NCBI GenBank assembly: GCA_021784495.1
Contig: JAJXSQ010000060.1
Span: forward strand, 1-9,258
Source: Myxococcales bacterium
GTDB lineage: Bacteria > Myxococcota > Myxococcia > Myxococcales > Anaeromyxobacteraceae
Direction: 5' to 3'
DNA length: 9,258 nucleotides
In this document: one piece after another, positions 1 through 6,128 of the stretch
Numbering within the stretch: the stretch's first letter is position 1
How the letters are laid out: every line of letters begins with the position of its first letter
The notes under the pieces: generated by a model
The model's database searches: none
What the model saw: only the letters and a program-made list of their open reading frames with translations
Told to the model about the DNA's origin: nothing
Position numbers and translations under genes: made by a program

Positions 1-906
1 GGGCGGCTCGACCGCGCGCTCTCCGACGCGCTGGGCCTCGGCCGCGCGGCGGTGAAGCGGGCCTTCTCGCTCGGCGAGGTCCGGGTCGCCGGACGGCGGG
101 CGCGCGCCGCCGACCCGGCCGCGCCGGGCCTGGAGGTGGAGCTCGACGTCGAGCCGCCGCCGGGCCCGCCGTCGCCCGAGCCCGGGGCGCCGCTCACCGT
201 CCTCCTCGAGCACCCGCGCCTCCTGGTGGTGGAGAAGCCGGCCGGCGTCGCGGTCCACCCGCTCGCCGCGGGGGAGGGGGGGACGCTCGCCGGCGCCGTC
301 CTGGCGCGCCACCCCGAGTGCGCGCTCGCCGCGCCCGATCCGCGGGAGGGGGGCGCGGTGCAGCGGCTCGACCTGGAGACGAGCGGCTGCGTCCTCTTCG
401 CCCGCGATCGCGACGCCTGGGAGCGGCTCCACGACCAGCTCCGGCGCCGCGCCGTGGAGAAGGTCTACCTCGCGCTCGCCGTCGGCAGGATCCCGGCGGG
501 CGGGGTCTGCTCGGTGCCGCTCGCGCAGCGGGGCGGCCGCGCCGTCCCCGCGCCCGACCCCGAGGCCGAGGAGCGGCTGCGGGCGCGCGGCCTCTCGCCC
601 CGGCCCGCCGAGACGCGCTTCGAGCCGGAGCGCGCCTTCGCGCGCCACACCCTGCTCCGGGTCCGGATCGCGACCGGCGCCATGCACCAGATCCGGGCGC
701 ACCTCGCGCACCTCGGCCACCCGGTGGCCGGCGACGCGCTCTACGGCGGCGCGGCGAGCATCCTGCCCGGCCTCGCCCGCCACTTCCTCCACGCCGCGCG
801 CCTGGGGTTCGAGTCGCCCGACGGGGGCCGGCTGGTGGCGGAGAGCCCGCTCCCCGCCGATCTGGTCCGCTGCCTCGAGGCGCTGCCCCCGCTCGACCAG
901 GAGTGA
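1..906 (+). CDS. RluA-family rRNA/tRNA pseudouridine synthase with S4 domain (5' end outside window)
   Basis: The frame is open from base 1, so the true start is upstream; the GTG at 52 falls inside the S4 RNA-binding domain (GRLDRALSDALGLGRAAVKR and following) and is not the start. The catalytic region carries the RluA motif as QRLDLETSG, with the presumed catalytic Asp at 370-372, then KVYLALAVG and the late family motif TGAMHQIRAHLAHLGHP followed by GDALYGG near 676-750. The family converts specific uridines in 23S rRNA or tRNA to pseudouridine in the cytoplasm. The S4-plus-catalytic layout resembles RluC/RluD, but the target base cannot be read from sequence, so no symbol is given. The usual His before RLD is Gln here. 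A hairpin downstream (947-976) separates it from the TonB block. Family assignment is firm. Confidence 0.93.
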   Translation, partial: GRLDRALSDALGLGRAAVKRAFSLGEVRVAGRRARAADPAAPGLEVELDVEPPPGPPSPEPGAPLTVLLEHPRLLVVEKPAGVAVHPLAAGEGGTLAGAVLARHPECALAAPDPREGGAVQRLDLETSGCVLFARDRDAWERLHDQLRRRAVEKVYLALAVGRIPAGGVCSVPLAQRGGRAVPAPDPEAEERLRARGLSPRPAETRFEPERAFARHTLLRVRIATGAMHQIRAHLAHLGHPVAGDALYGGAASILPGLARHFLHAARLGFESPDGGRLVAESPLPADLVRCLEALPPLDQE

Positions 907-946
907 ACCCGGGCGAGGAGCCGCGGCCACCGCCGGCCGCCCCACG

Positions 947-976
947 CTCGCGCCTCGCCCCGAGTGGGGCGCGAGG
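947..976 (+). terminator. GC-rich hairpin, candidate terminator of the pseudouridine synthase gene
   Basis: Bases 947-954 (CTCGCGCC) are the exact reverse complement of 968-975. A competing fold pairs CGCCCC (956-961) with GGGGCG (966-971) around a GAGT tetraloop. Either fold is stable and lies 40 bases after the stop codon at 904-906. No T-run follows, so a classical intrinsic terminator is not proven; in GC-rich genomes such hairpins often work with Rho or only stabilise the 3' end. Confidence 0.4.
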
Positions 977-1002
977 TCGCCGCGCCGGACCCTCCGCGTC
1001 AT

Positions 1003-1130
1003 GGCGGAATGGGTAAATAAACCGAACCTTTACGAAACACCGGGCGGCGCGTCCGGTTGCGCGGCGTTCTCCGCCCCACACGCAACAACCCGACTCTCCT
1101 TGACATTCCCGACACGCGATGCCAGAAATT
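1003..1130 (+). promoter_or_regulatory. Probable promoter region for the TonB block (AT-rich island plus TTGACA)
   Basis: This is the only noticeably AT-richer sequence in the window. The stretch around 1008-1038 includes GGGTAAATAAACCG and CCTTTACGAAACA, with a GTAAA (1013-1017) / TTTAC (1029-1033) inverted pair. A perfect TTGACA lies at 1100-1105, but the matching -10 position (about 1123-1129) holds only a weak AGAAAT-like element. No Fur-box-like palindrome is visible. That a promoter lies here follows from position and composition; the exact elements are a guess. Confidence 0.35.
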
Positions 1131-1132
1131 CC

Positions 1133-1151
1133 GACCATTGACTCTTTGGTC
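1133..1151 (+). promoter_or_regulatory. Small inverted repeat just upstream of the receptor ribosome binding site
   Basis: GACCA (1133-1137) and TGGTC (1147-1151) are exact reverse complements separated by nine bases, three bases before the AGGAG at 1154-1158. It could be an operator half-site pair or a weak leader hairpin that affects access to the ribosome binding site. Five-base arms can arise by chance. Confidence 0.2.
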
Positions 1152-1153
1152 AC

Positions 1154-1158
1154 AGGAG
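1154..1158 (+). promoter_or_regulatory. Ribosome binding site that fixes the receptor start
   Basis: AGGAG lies nine bases before the ATG at 1168. It supports that start over the in-frame TTG at 1057, which has no comparable site and would place 37 non-secretory residues before the signal peptide. Confidence 0.75.
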
Positions 1159-1167
1159 CCCGCCACC

Positions 1168-4080
1168 ATGTCACCTCGACGTGTGTTCCTCGCCCTGGCC
1201 GCGCTGGCGTCCCAGGTCCTCCTCCCCGGCGCCGCCGCGGCCCAGGAAGCGGTGTCGCCGACGGCCGCCGCCAACCAGGCCGCCGCGCCGGCCCCTGACG
1301 TCTCCGCGCCCAAGACCGCCCGCCTCGAGTCGAACGTCGAGGAGATGACCGTCACCGGGTCGCGCGTGCGCCGCAAGGACCTGACCACCCCGGCGCCCCT
1401 CACGCTCCTCACCAAGGACGAGATCCAGGAGTCGGGCCGGGTGTCGATCGGCGACTTCCTGCAGCTCCTCCCGGAGCAGGGGAACGCCATCAACACCCAG
1501 TTCAACAACGGCGGCGACGGCTCGACCCGCGTCAACCTCCGCGGCCTGGGCACCAACCGGACCCTGGTGCTGGTGAACGGCCGGCGCTTCGTCGAGGGCG
1601 GCACCGGCGCCGACGCGACCGTCGACCTCAACTCGATCCCCGACGCGGTGATCGACCGGGTCGAGGTGCTGAAGGACGGCGCCTCCGCGGTCTACGGCTC
1701 CGACGCGATCGGCGGCGTGGTGAACATCATCACCCGCAAGACCTTCAACGGCACCGAGGCGAGCGTCTACGGCGGCATGTCGAGCCAGAACGACGGCCAG
1801 GTCTACGACGTGTCGGTCATCACCGGCGTCACCGGCGACAAGGGCGACGTGATGTTCTCCGCCTCCTACTACGACATGTACCCGGTCATGGCCGGCGCGC
1901 GGAGCTGGGCCGCCTCCCCGATCGGCTACGACTTCACCGCCGGGCAGACCTACTTCAACGGCTCCTCGGCCACGCCCCCGGGCCGCTTCGCGCTCCCCGG
2001 CGCGGCCCCGGTCGGCACCCTCGCCTACAACCTCCAGCAGCGGTACCCGGGCGTCGGGAACTTCATCTACGATCCGAGCAGCCCGCTCGCCTACCGCCCC
2101 TTCACCGGCAGCGACTACTACAACTACCAGCCGTACAACTACCTGGTCACGCCGCAGCAGCGGATCCAGCTCTACTCCGCGGGCGACACCCACCTCGGTG
2201 ACGTGGCCCGCGCCTTCTACGAGGCCTCCTTCGTCGACCGGCAGTCGGCCCAGGTCCTGGCGCCGGATCCGCTCTTCACCAGCCAGTACGGCCTGACGAT
2301 GTCCAAGGACAGCATCTACAACCCGACCGGCGTCGACCTCTACGACGTCCGCCGGCGGCTCACCGAGTTCGGCGACCGGACCCAGACCCAGAACGTCGAC
2401 ACCTTCCGCGTGGTGGCCGGCCTCGACGGCTCGATCTCCTCCTGGACCTGGGACACCGCCTTCAACTTCGGGCGCACCCAGTCCTCCAGCACCACCGACG
2501 GCAACCTGCGCACCCCGTACATCCAGAACGCCATCGGGCCGAGCTTCTACGCCAACCCGACCGCCAAGACCGGCGCGACCTGCGGGACCCCCTCGGCCCC
2601 CATCGCCAACTGCGTCCCGCTCGACCTGCTCCACGCCGCCGGGCCGATCACCCCCGCCCAGATCGCCGGGCTCGGCTTCATGGGGATCGACCAGGGCTAC
2701 GACGAGCAGGTCTCCTGGACCGCCAACACCTCGGGCGATCTCTTCACCCTCTTCTCCGACCGGCCGGTCGGCTTCGCCGCCGGCCTCGAGTACCGGCGCG
2801 AGCTCGCCGCCTACCTCCCCGACCCGATCACCGCCGCGGGCGAGAGCGACGGCAACAACAGCCTCCCGACCTCCGGCGGCTACAGCGTGGCCGAGGCCTA
2901 CGCCGAGCTGGTGATCCCGATCCTGAGCAACGTGCCCTTCGTCCACGACCTCGAGCTCGACCTGGCGGCGCGGTCCTCGAACTACTCCACCTTCGGGACC
3001 GACACGACCTACAAGATCGGCGCCCGCTGGGCCCCGGTCCGCGACGTGACCCTGCGCGGCACCTACTCCACCGCCTACCGCGCCCCGGCGATCACCGAGC
3101 TCTACTCGGGGCAGTTCGACAACTTCGAGGCGATCTCCGACCCCTGCGCCGGCTCGGTCGATCCGGCCAGCCCGAAGTACATCAAGGCGGGCAGCATCCT
3201 CTACAACCAGTGCACGAACAACGGGAAGAACCCGAAGTACGCGAACAACGGCGACGACCGGACGCAGCTGCGCGCCAAGAACGGTGGCAACCCGAACCTC
3301 CAGCCGGAGACGGCCAAGACGCTCACCGCCGGCGTCGTGGTCCAGCCGCGCTGGGTCGACAACCTGTCACTGACGGTGGATTTCTACCAGATCGACGTGA
3401 CCAACTCGATCTCCACCATCGGCGGCGGCACGATCCTGGCGGGCTGCTACAGCGGCAACACCAACCAGAACGCCGCCTACTGCAACCTGATCCAGCGCGA
3501 TCCGAACTCGGGCCTGATCAGCACCGTCTACGACCTGAACAACAACGTGGGCGGCGACCGGACGGCGGGCATCGACTTCGGCGCCCAGTACATGATCCCG
3601 ACCAACGCCGGCCGGTTCAACGTCAGCTTCGACGGCACCTACCTCGCCTACTACGACCGGACGCTGGCCGACGGGACCATCATCCACGCCCGCGGCACCT
3701 ACGACCTCGGCGTCTACCCGAGCTTCAAGTTCAACACCGCGGTCAACTGGGCCTTCAAGAAGTTCGGCGCCGGCCTCGACATGCGCTTCATCGGCTCCTT
3801 CAAGGAGTGCGGCAACACCAGCGGCGTGGCCGGCGGCGACGGCCTCTGCTACGTTTCCGACCAGTACTCCCGCCAGGTGGCCTCCTACGCGGCCTTCGAC
3901 ACCTACGTGAGCTACTCGACCAAGAACTGGACCGGGAAGACGAGCGTCTCGGTCGGCATCAACAACCTCACCGACCAGCGGCCGGCCGTCATCTACGACG
4001 GCTTCCTGGCCGCCTCCGACGCCTCGACCTACGACTACATGGGCCGCTACTTCTACGCCCGCCTGACGCAGAGCTTCTAG
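1168..4080 (+). CDS. TonB-dependent outer-membrane receptor
   Basis: The 970-residue protein imports an unidentified ligand across the outer membrane using energy from TonB. The ATG at 1168 gives a clean signal peptide (MSPRRVFLALAALASQVLLP, then GAAAAQ with cleavage near residue 25). A likely TonB box EEMTVTGSR is at 58-66. The plug domain spans about 70-191 with NLRGLG (123-128), VNGRRF (136-141) and DRVEVLKDGASAVYGSDAIG (163-182). The remainder is a beta-barrel rich in aromatic and Asn/Gly residues, with YNYQPYNYL near 318-326, GINNLTDQRP at 930-939 and the usual C-terminal Phe. Its only eight cysteines form four close pairs (472/482, 660/682, 760/772, 881/894), probably loop disulfides. 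The plug resembles the large receptor group of xanthomonads, sphingomonads and myxobacteria. It heads a block with its own tonB and exb genes. Family certain, ligand unknown. Confidence 0.96.
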   Translation: MSPRRVFLALAALASQVLLPGAAAAQEAVSPTAAANQAAAPAPDVSAPKTARLESNVEEMTVTGSRVRRKDLTTPAPLTLLTKDEIQESGRVSIGDFLQLLPEQGNAINTQFNNGGDGSTRVNLRGLGTNRTLVLVNGRRFVEGGTGADATVDLNSIPDAVIDRVEVLKDGASAVYGSDAIGGVVNIITRKTFNGTEASVYGGMSSQNDGQVYDVSVITGVTGDKGDVMFSASYYDMYPVMAGARSWAASPIGYDFTAGQTYFNGSSATPPGRFALPGAAPVGTLAYNLQQRYPGVGNFIYDPSSPLAYRPFTGSDYYNYQPYNYLVTPQQRIQLYSAGDTHLGDVARAFYEASFVDRQSAQVLAPDPLFTSQYGLTMSKDSIYNPTGVDLYDVRRRLTEFGDRTQTQNVDTFRVVAGLDGSISSWTWDTAFNFGRTQSSSTTDGNLRTPYIQNAIGPSFYANPTAKTGATCGTPSAPIANCVPLDLLHAAGPITPAQIAGLGFMGIDQGYDEQVSWTANTSGDLFTLFSDRPVGFAAGLEYRRELAAYLPDPITAAGESDGNNSLPTSGGYSVAEAYAELVIPILSNVPFVHDLELDLAARSSNYSTFGTDTTYKIGARWAPVRDVTLRGTYSTAYRAPAITELYSGQFDNFEAISDPCAGSVDPASPKYIKAGSILYNQCTNNGKNPKYANNGDDRTQLRAKNGGNPNLQPETAKTLTAGVVVQPRWVDNLSLTVDFYQIDVTNSISTIGGGTILAGCYSGNTNQNAAYCNLIQRDPNSGLISTVYDLNNNVGGDRTAGIDFGAQYMIPTNAGRFNVSFDGTYLAYYDRTLADGTIIHARGTYDLGVYPSFKFNTAVNWAFKKFGAGLDMRFIGSFKECGNTSGVAGGDGLCYVSDQYSRQVASYAAFDTYVSYSTKNWTGKTSVSVGINNLTDQRPAVIYDGFLAASDASTYDYMGRYFYARLTQSF

Positions 4081-4117
4081 CGGGCGACCCGGCGGCGAGA
4101 TACCCAGGGGTCCCGAT

Positions 4118-4142
4118 CGACGGCCGCCGGCCGGCGCCGTCG
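4118..4142 (+). other. Intercistronic hairpin between receptor and tonB
   Basis: CGACGGC (4118-4124) pairs exactly with GCCGTCG (4136-4142) around an 11-base GC-rich loop. No T-run follows. It lies within the 117-base gap after the receptor stop and could reduce read-through into tonB or protect the 3' end of receptor mRNA. The function is inferred only from position and stability. Confidence 0.3.
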
Positions 4143-4197
4143 CCCGGGGCCCCATTCGTTTGACTTCCACCGGCCGGTTCGCCAAGAAGACGTCGCA

Positions 4198-4914
4198 ATG
4201 TTCGACTCGGTCCTGAAGCGTGAGAGCCTCCCGAAGCGGCGCTTCGGCTCGGGCGCGGTGATCGGGCTGTCGCTCTACTTCGGCGCGGCCGCCTTCGCCC
4301 TCTGGATGTCGGCGCACCCGCCGCAGAAGAACGTCGAGGACGTCGCCGTCACCTTCGTGAAGGCGCCGCCGCCGCCCCCGCCGCCGCCCCCCCCGCCCGC
4401 GCCGAAGACGGTCCGGCCGAAGGTGGTGAAGACCACCGAGCCGAAGACGGTCCTCCAGCAGGCGATCGTCGCCCCCACGGTGATCCCCGACGAGAAGCCC
4501 CCGGAGAAGGAGCCGACGAACGACACCCCGGTCACCGGCGAGGGGGTCGAGGGCGGGGAGGTCGGCGGGGTCGCCGGCGGGATCAAGGGCGGGGTGGTCG
4601 ACGCGGTCGACGTCCCGGCCCCGCGCATGGAGTTCGACGAGCGGACGATGAGCCAGCCGGTGAAGATCGCCGGCCCGGTCCCGCAGTACACCGACAAGGC
4701 GCTCGAGCGGGAGATCCAGGGGACGATGATCGTCCGCTGCGTCATCGCGGTCGACGGCCGGGTCTTCGACTGCCAGGTGGTGAAGAGCCTCCCCTTCATG
4801 GACCGCGCGGTGATCGAGGCGCTCGAGCGCTCGCGGTTCACGCCGGCGACGATGGCCGGCCGGCCGGTCGAGGTCTACAAGACGTTCAAGATCAACCTGA
4901 GGCTCCCCGACTAG
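4198..4914 (+). CDS. tonB: Energy transducer TonB
   Basis: The 238-residue periplasm-spanning protein should link the ExbB/ExbD motor to the receptor encoded just upstream. It has a short basic cytoplasmic N-terminus (KRESLPKRR), one membrane anchor at about 17-38, an 11-proline run at 57-67, a Lys/Pro/Glu linker to about 108, a Gly-rich stretch at 113-133, and a TonB C-terminal domain at about 160-238 (EIQGTMIVRCVIAVDGRV, RSRFTPATMAGRPVEVYKTF). Cys181 and Cys192 sit on neighbouring predicted strands and may form a disulfide. The anchor lacks the His found in the S-x3-H pattern of E. coli TonB. The ribosome binding site is weak (AAGAAG near 4184-4189), and the proline run includes a C8 tract at 4387-4394. 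Length is near that of the family (E. coli 239). The ATG start fits the basic-then-hydrophobic order. Confidence 0.93.
   Translation: MFDSVLKRESLPKRRFGSGAVIGLSLYFGAAAFALWMSAHPPQKNVEDVAVTFVKAPPPPPPPPPPPAPKTVRPKVVKTTEPKTVLQQAIVAPTVIPDEKPPEKEPTNDTPVTGEGVEGGEVGGVAGGIKGGVVDAVDVPAPRMEFDERTMSQPVKIAGPVPQYTDKALEREIQGTMIVRCVIAVDGRVFDCQVVKSLPFMDRAVIEALERSRFTPATMAGRPVEVYKTFKINLRLPD
4366..4398 (+). repeat. Eleven consecutive proline codons with a C8 homopolymer in tonB
   Basis: Codons 57-67 of tonB are all CCG or CCC, and 4387-4394 is an uninterrupted run of eight C. Long proline runs are known to stall ribosomes and to depend on EF-P; C-runs can slip in replication. Proline-rich periplasmic linkers are normal in TonB, so the coding role is ordinary. 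Confidence 0.8.
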
Positions 4915-4916
4915 CC

Positions 4917-4940
4917 CGGCGGGGCGCCGCCGCCCCGCCG
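4917..4940 (+). other. Perfect 10-bp GC hairpin just after the tonB stop codon
   Basis: CGGCGGGGCG (4917-4926) pairs without mismatch with CGCCCCGCCG (4931-4940) around a CCGC loop, starting three bases after the tonB TAG (4912-4914). No T-run follows and exbB begins at 4982. It is terminator-like in strength but lies inside an apparent operon, so partial attenuation or 3'-end protection of an upstream mRNA segment is more likely than full termination. Confidence 0.5.
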
Positions 4941-4981
4941 TCACCGACGCGCCCCCCGGGCGCCCAACCAGAAGGATCGCC

Positions 4982-5674
4982 ATGCAGCAGTTCACTCTGT
5001 CCGAGCTCTGGAACCACATGGGGATGTTCGCGCGTGGCATCGTCTACGTGCTGGCCCTCATGTCCGCCGCCTCCGTGACCGTGATGGCGGAGCGGATCGT
5101 CTCCTACGTGAAGTCGAACCGGGACTCGAAGCGCTACGCCCGGGCGCTGGCCGGCAGGCTCGAGCAGGGCGGCCTCGACGCCGCCGCGGCCGCGCCGGCC
5201 GAGGCGAAGACGGCGGGCCACCTCGGCCGCACCCTCGGCTCGGGGCTGGCCTCCTTCACCATGACCCGGACCGCGGGGGCCACCGCCGACCTCACCATCG
5301 AGTCGGTCGCCCGCGCGCTGGAGCGGCAGGCGCAGCGCGAGCAGCAGAACCTGAAGCGGGGGCTCAACCTCCTCGCCACCGTCGGCTCGACCGCCCCGTT
5401 CGTCGGCCTCCTCGGCACGGTGATGGGGATCATCAACGCCTTCCAGCAGATGGCCGCCACCGGCTCCGGCGGGCTCGGCACCGTCTCGGCCGGCATCGCC
5501 GAGGCGCTGGTGACGACCGCCTTCGGCCTCCTCGTCGCGATCCCGGCGGTGATGGCCTTCAACTCCATGCAGGGCTGGGTCGACGGGCGGATGGTCGACA
5601 TGACCGAGTCGTCGAACGAGCTGCTCGACGAGGTCGCGCGCCGGCTCGACCCGAACGCCGTCCGGGCTCGCTAG
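4982..5674 (+). CDS. exbB: ExbB (MotA/TolQ/ExbB proton channel family)
   Basis: The 230-residue inner-membrane protein forms the pentameric stator-like channel that uses proton flow to energise TonB. Three membrane segments are visible: about 16-36, 128-155 (LLATVGSTAPFVGLLGTVMG, the family signature) and 168-195 (GIAEALVTTAFGLLVAIPAV). Glu174 and Thr179 match in spacing the Glu176/Thr181 pair that lines the channel of E. coli ExbB; Thr133 is in the second segment. A cytoplasmic loop (about 40-125) separates segments 1 and 2, as expected. AGAAGGA at 4970-4976 lies five bases before the ATG. The neighbours, tonB upstream and two exbD genes 28 bases downstream, favour ExbB over TolQ or MotA. 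No TolA, TolB or Pal gene is nearby. Confidence 0.94.
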   Translation: MQQFTLSELWNHMGMFARGIVYVLALMSAASVTVMAERIVSYVKSNRDSKRYARALAGRLEQGGLDAAAAAPAEAKTAGHLGRTLGSGLASFTMTRTAGATADLTIESVARALERQAQREQQNLKRGLNLLATVGSTAPFVGLLGTVMGIINAFQQMAATGSGGLGTVSAGIAEALVTTAFGLLVAIPAVMAFNSMQGWVDGRMVDMTESSNELLDEVARRLDPNAVRAR

Positions 5675-5702
5675 ACCGCTCCCCGGGCCGAGGACCGACG
5701 CC

Positions 5703-6128
5703 ATGGCCATGACCACCGGCGGGAAGGGCGGCATCAAGAGCGAGATCAACGTCACGCCGCTCGTCGACGTGGTGCTGGTGCTCCTGATCATCTTCATGGT
5801 CGTCACCCCGATGCTGCAGCGGGGCAAGCCGGTGGTGCTCCCCCGCTCGAAGGCGGTCGACAAGGACACCCGCGGCGGCGATCCCCTCATCCTGTCGATC
5901 ACCGCCGACGACCAGGTCTTCGTCGAGAAGGACGCCCTGGCCGGCGACCGGCTCGAGGCTCGCCTCCGCGACGAGATCATCGCCTCCCCCTACCGTCCCT
6001 TCCTCCTCAAGGGGGACGCGAAGGTGACCGTCGGCCAGGTCCGGAAGGTGATGGCCATCGCGCGCAAGGCCGGCGCCCGCGGGCTGCGCCTCGCCGTCGA
6101 CCAGATCAAGACCCAGGAAGGCACGTGA
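5703..6128 (+). CDS. exbD: ExbD, first copy (ExbD/TolR family)
   Basis: The 141-residue protein is the peptidoglycan-side partner of ExbB. It has a short N-terminus, the signature INVTPLVDVVLVLLIIFM at 15-32 containing the proton-carrying Asp22, one membrane helix (about 20-38), and a periplasmic domain (about 55-138) with RPFLLKGDAKVTVGQVRKVM then ARKAGARGLRL, the usual ExbD/TolR pattern. GAGGA at 5690-5694 lies eight bases before the ATG at 5703, which favours it over the in-frame ATG at 5709. Its TGA overlaps the ATG of the second copy (TGATG). Its membrane-helix DNA is almost identical to that of the second copy, while the periplasmic parts diverge. Confidence 0.94.
   Translation: MAMTTGGKGGIKSEINVTPLVDVVLVLLIIFMVVTPMLQRGKPVVLPRSKAVDKDTRGGDPLILSITADDQVFVEKDALAGDRLEARLRDEIIASPYRPFLLKGDAKVTVGQVRKVMAIARKAGARGLRLAVDQIKTQEGT
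5745..5810 (+). repeat. 66-base direct repeat, copy 1 (in first exbD)
   Basis: It matches 6185-6250 at 64 of 66 bases; the two differences (5780 G versus C, 5804 C versus G) are silent valine third positions. It encodes the INVTP...VVTP segment with the key Asp. The copies are exactly 440 bases apart and in the same reading phase. Confidence 0.95.
6115..6120 (+). promoter_or_regulatory. Ribosome binding site of the second exbD, inside the first
   Basis: AGGAAG lies seven bases before the ATG at 6128 and only four before the in-frame GTG at 6125. This spacing, with the TGATG stop/start overlap, favours ATG 6128 and translational coupling to the first exbD. Confidence 0.65.

Noticed and set aside
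52..54. GTG at 52 as the start of the pseudouridine synthase.
   Set aside because: The frame stays open to base 1 and encodes the first half of the S4 domain upstream of it.
1001..1040. GGCGGAATGGGTAAAT looks like the D-arm region of a tRNA-Leu.
   Set aside because: No acceptor stem, anticodon arm or T-arm (GGTTCGA) follows at the right distance.
1057..1167. An in-frame TTG at 1057 would lengthen the receptor by 37 residues.
   Set aside because: The extension has no secretory character and buries the signal peptide; ATG 1168 has AGGAG at a good distance.
1003..1167. Searched the receptor leader for a Fur box or a cobalamin-type riboswitch.
   Set aside because: No Fur-like palindrome and no recognisable B12-box are present, so iron or B12 control cannot be claimed.
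1171..2946. Very long open frame on the minus strand opposite the receptor gene.
   Set aside because: Its product is a low-complexity Val/Gly/Arg/Asp string, a usual by-product of the complement of GC-rich coding DNA; the plus strand encodes a clear receptor.
3367..5040. Long minus-strand frame across the end of the receptor gene and tonB.
   Set aside because: No motif, Arg/His/Asp-rich product, and it covers two recognisable plus-strand genes and their gap.
6125..6127. GTG at 6125 as the start of the second exbD.
   Set aside because: ATG 6128 is one codon later, has better spacing from AGGAAG and gives the classic TGATG overlap; the difference is a single residue.
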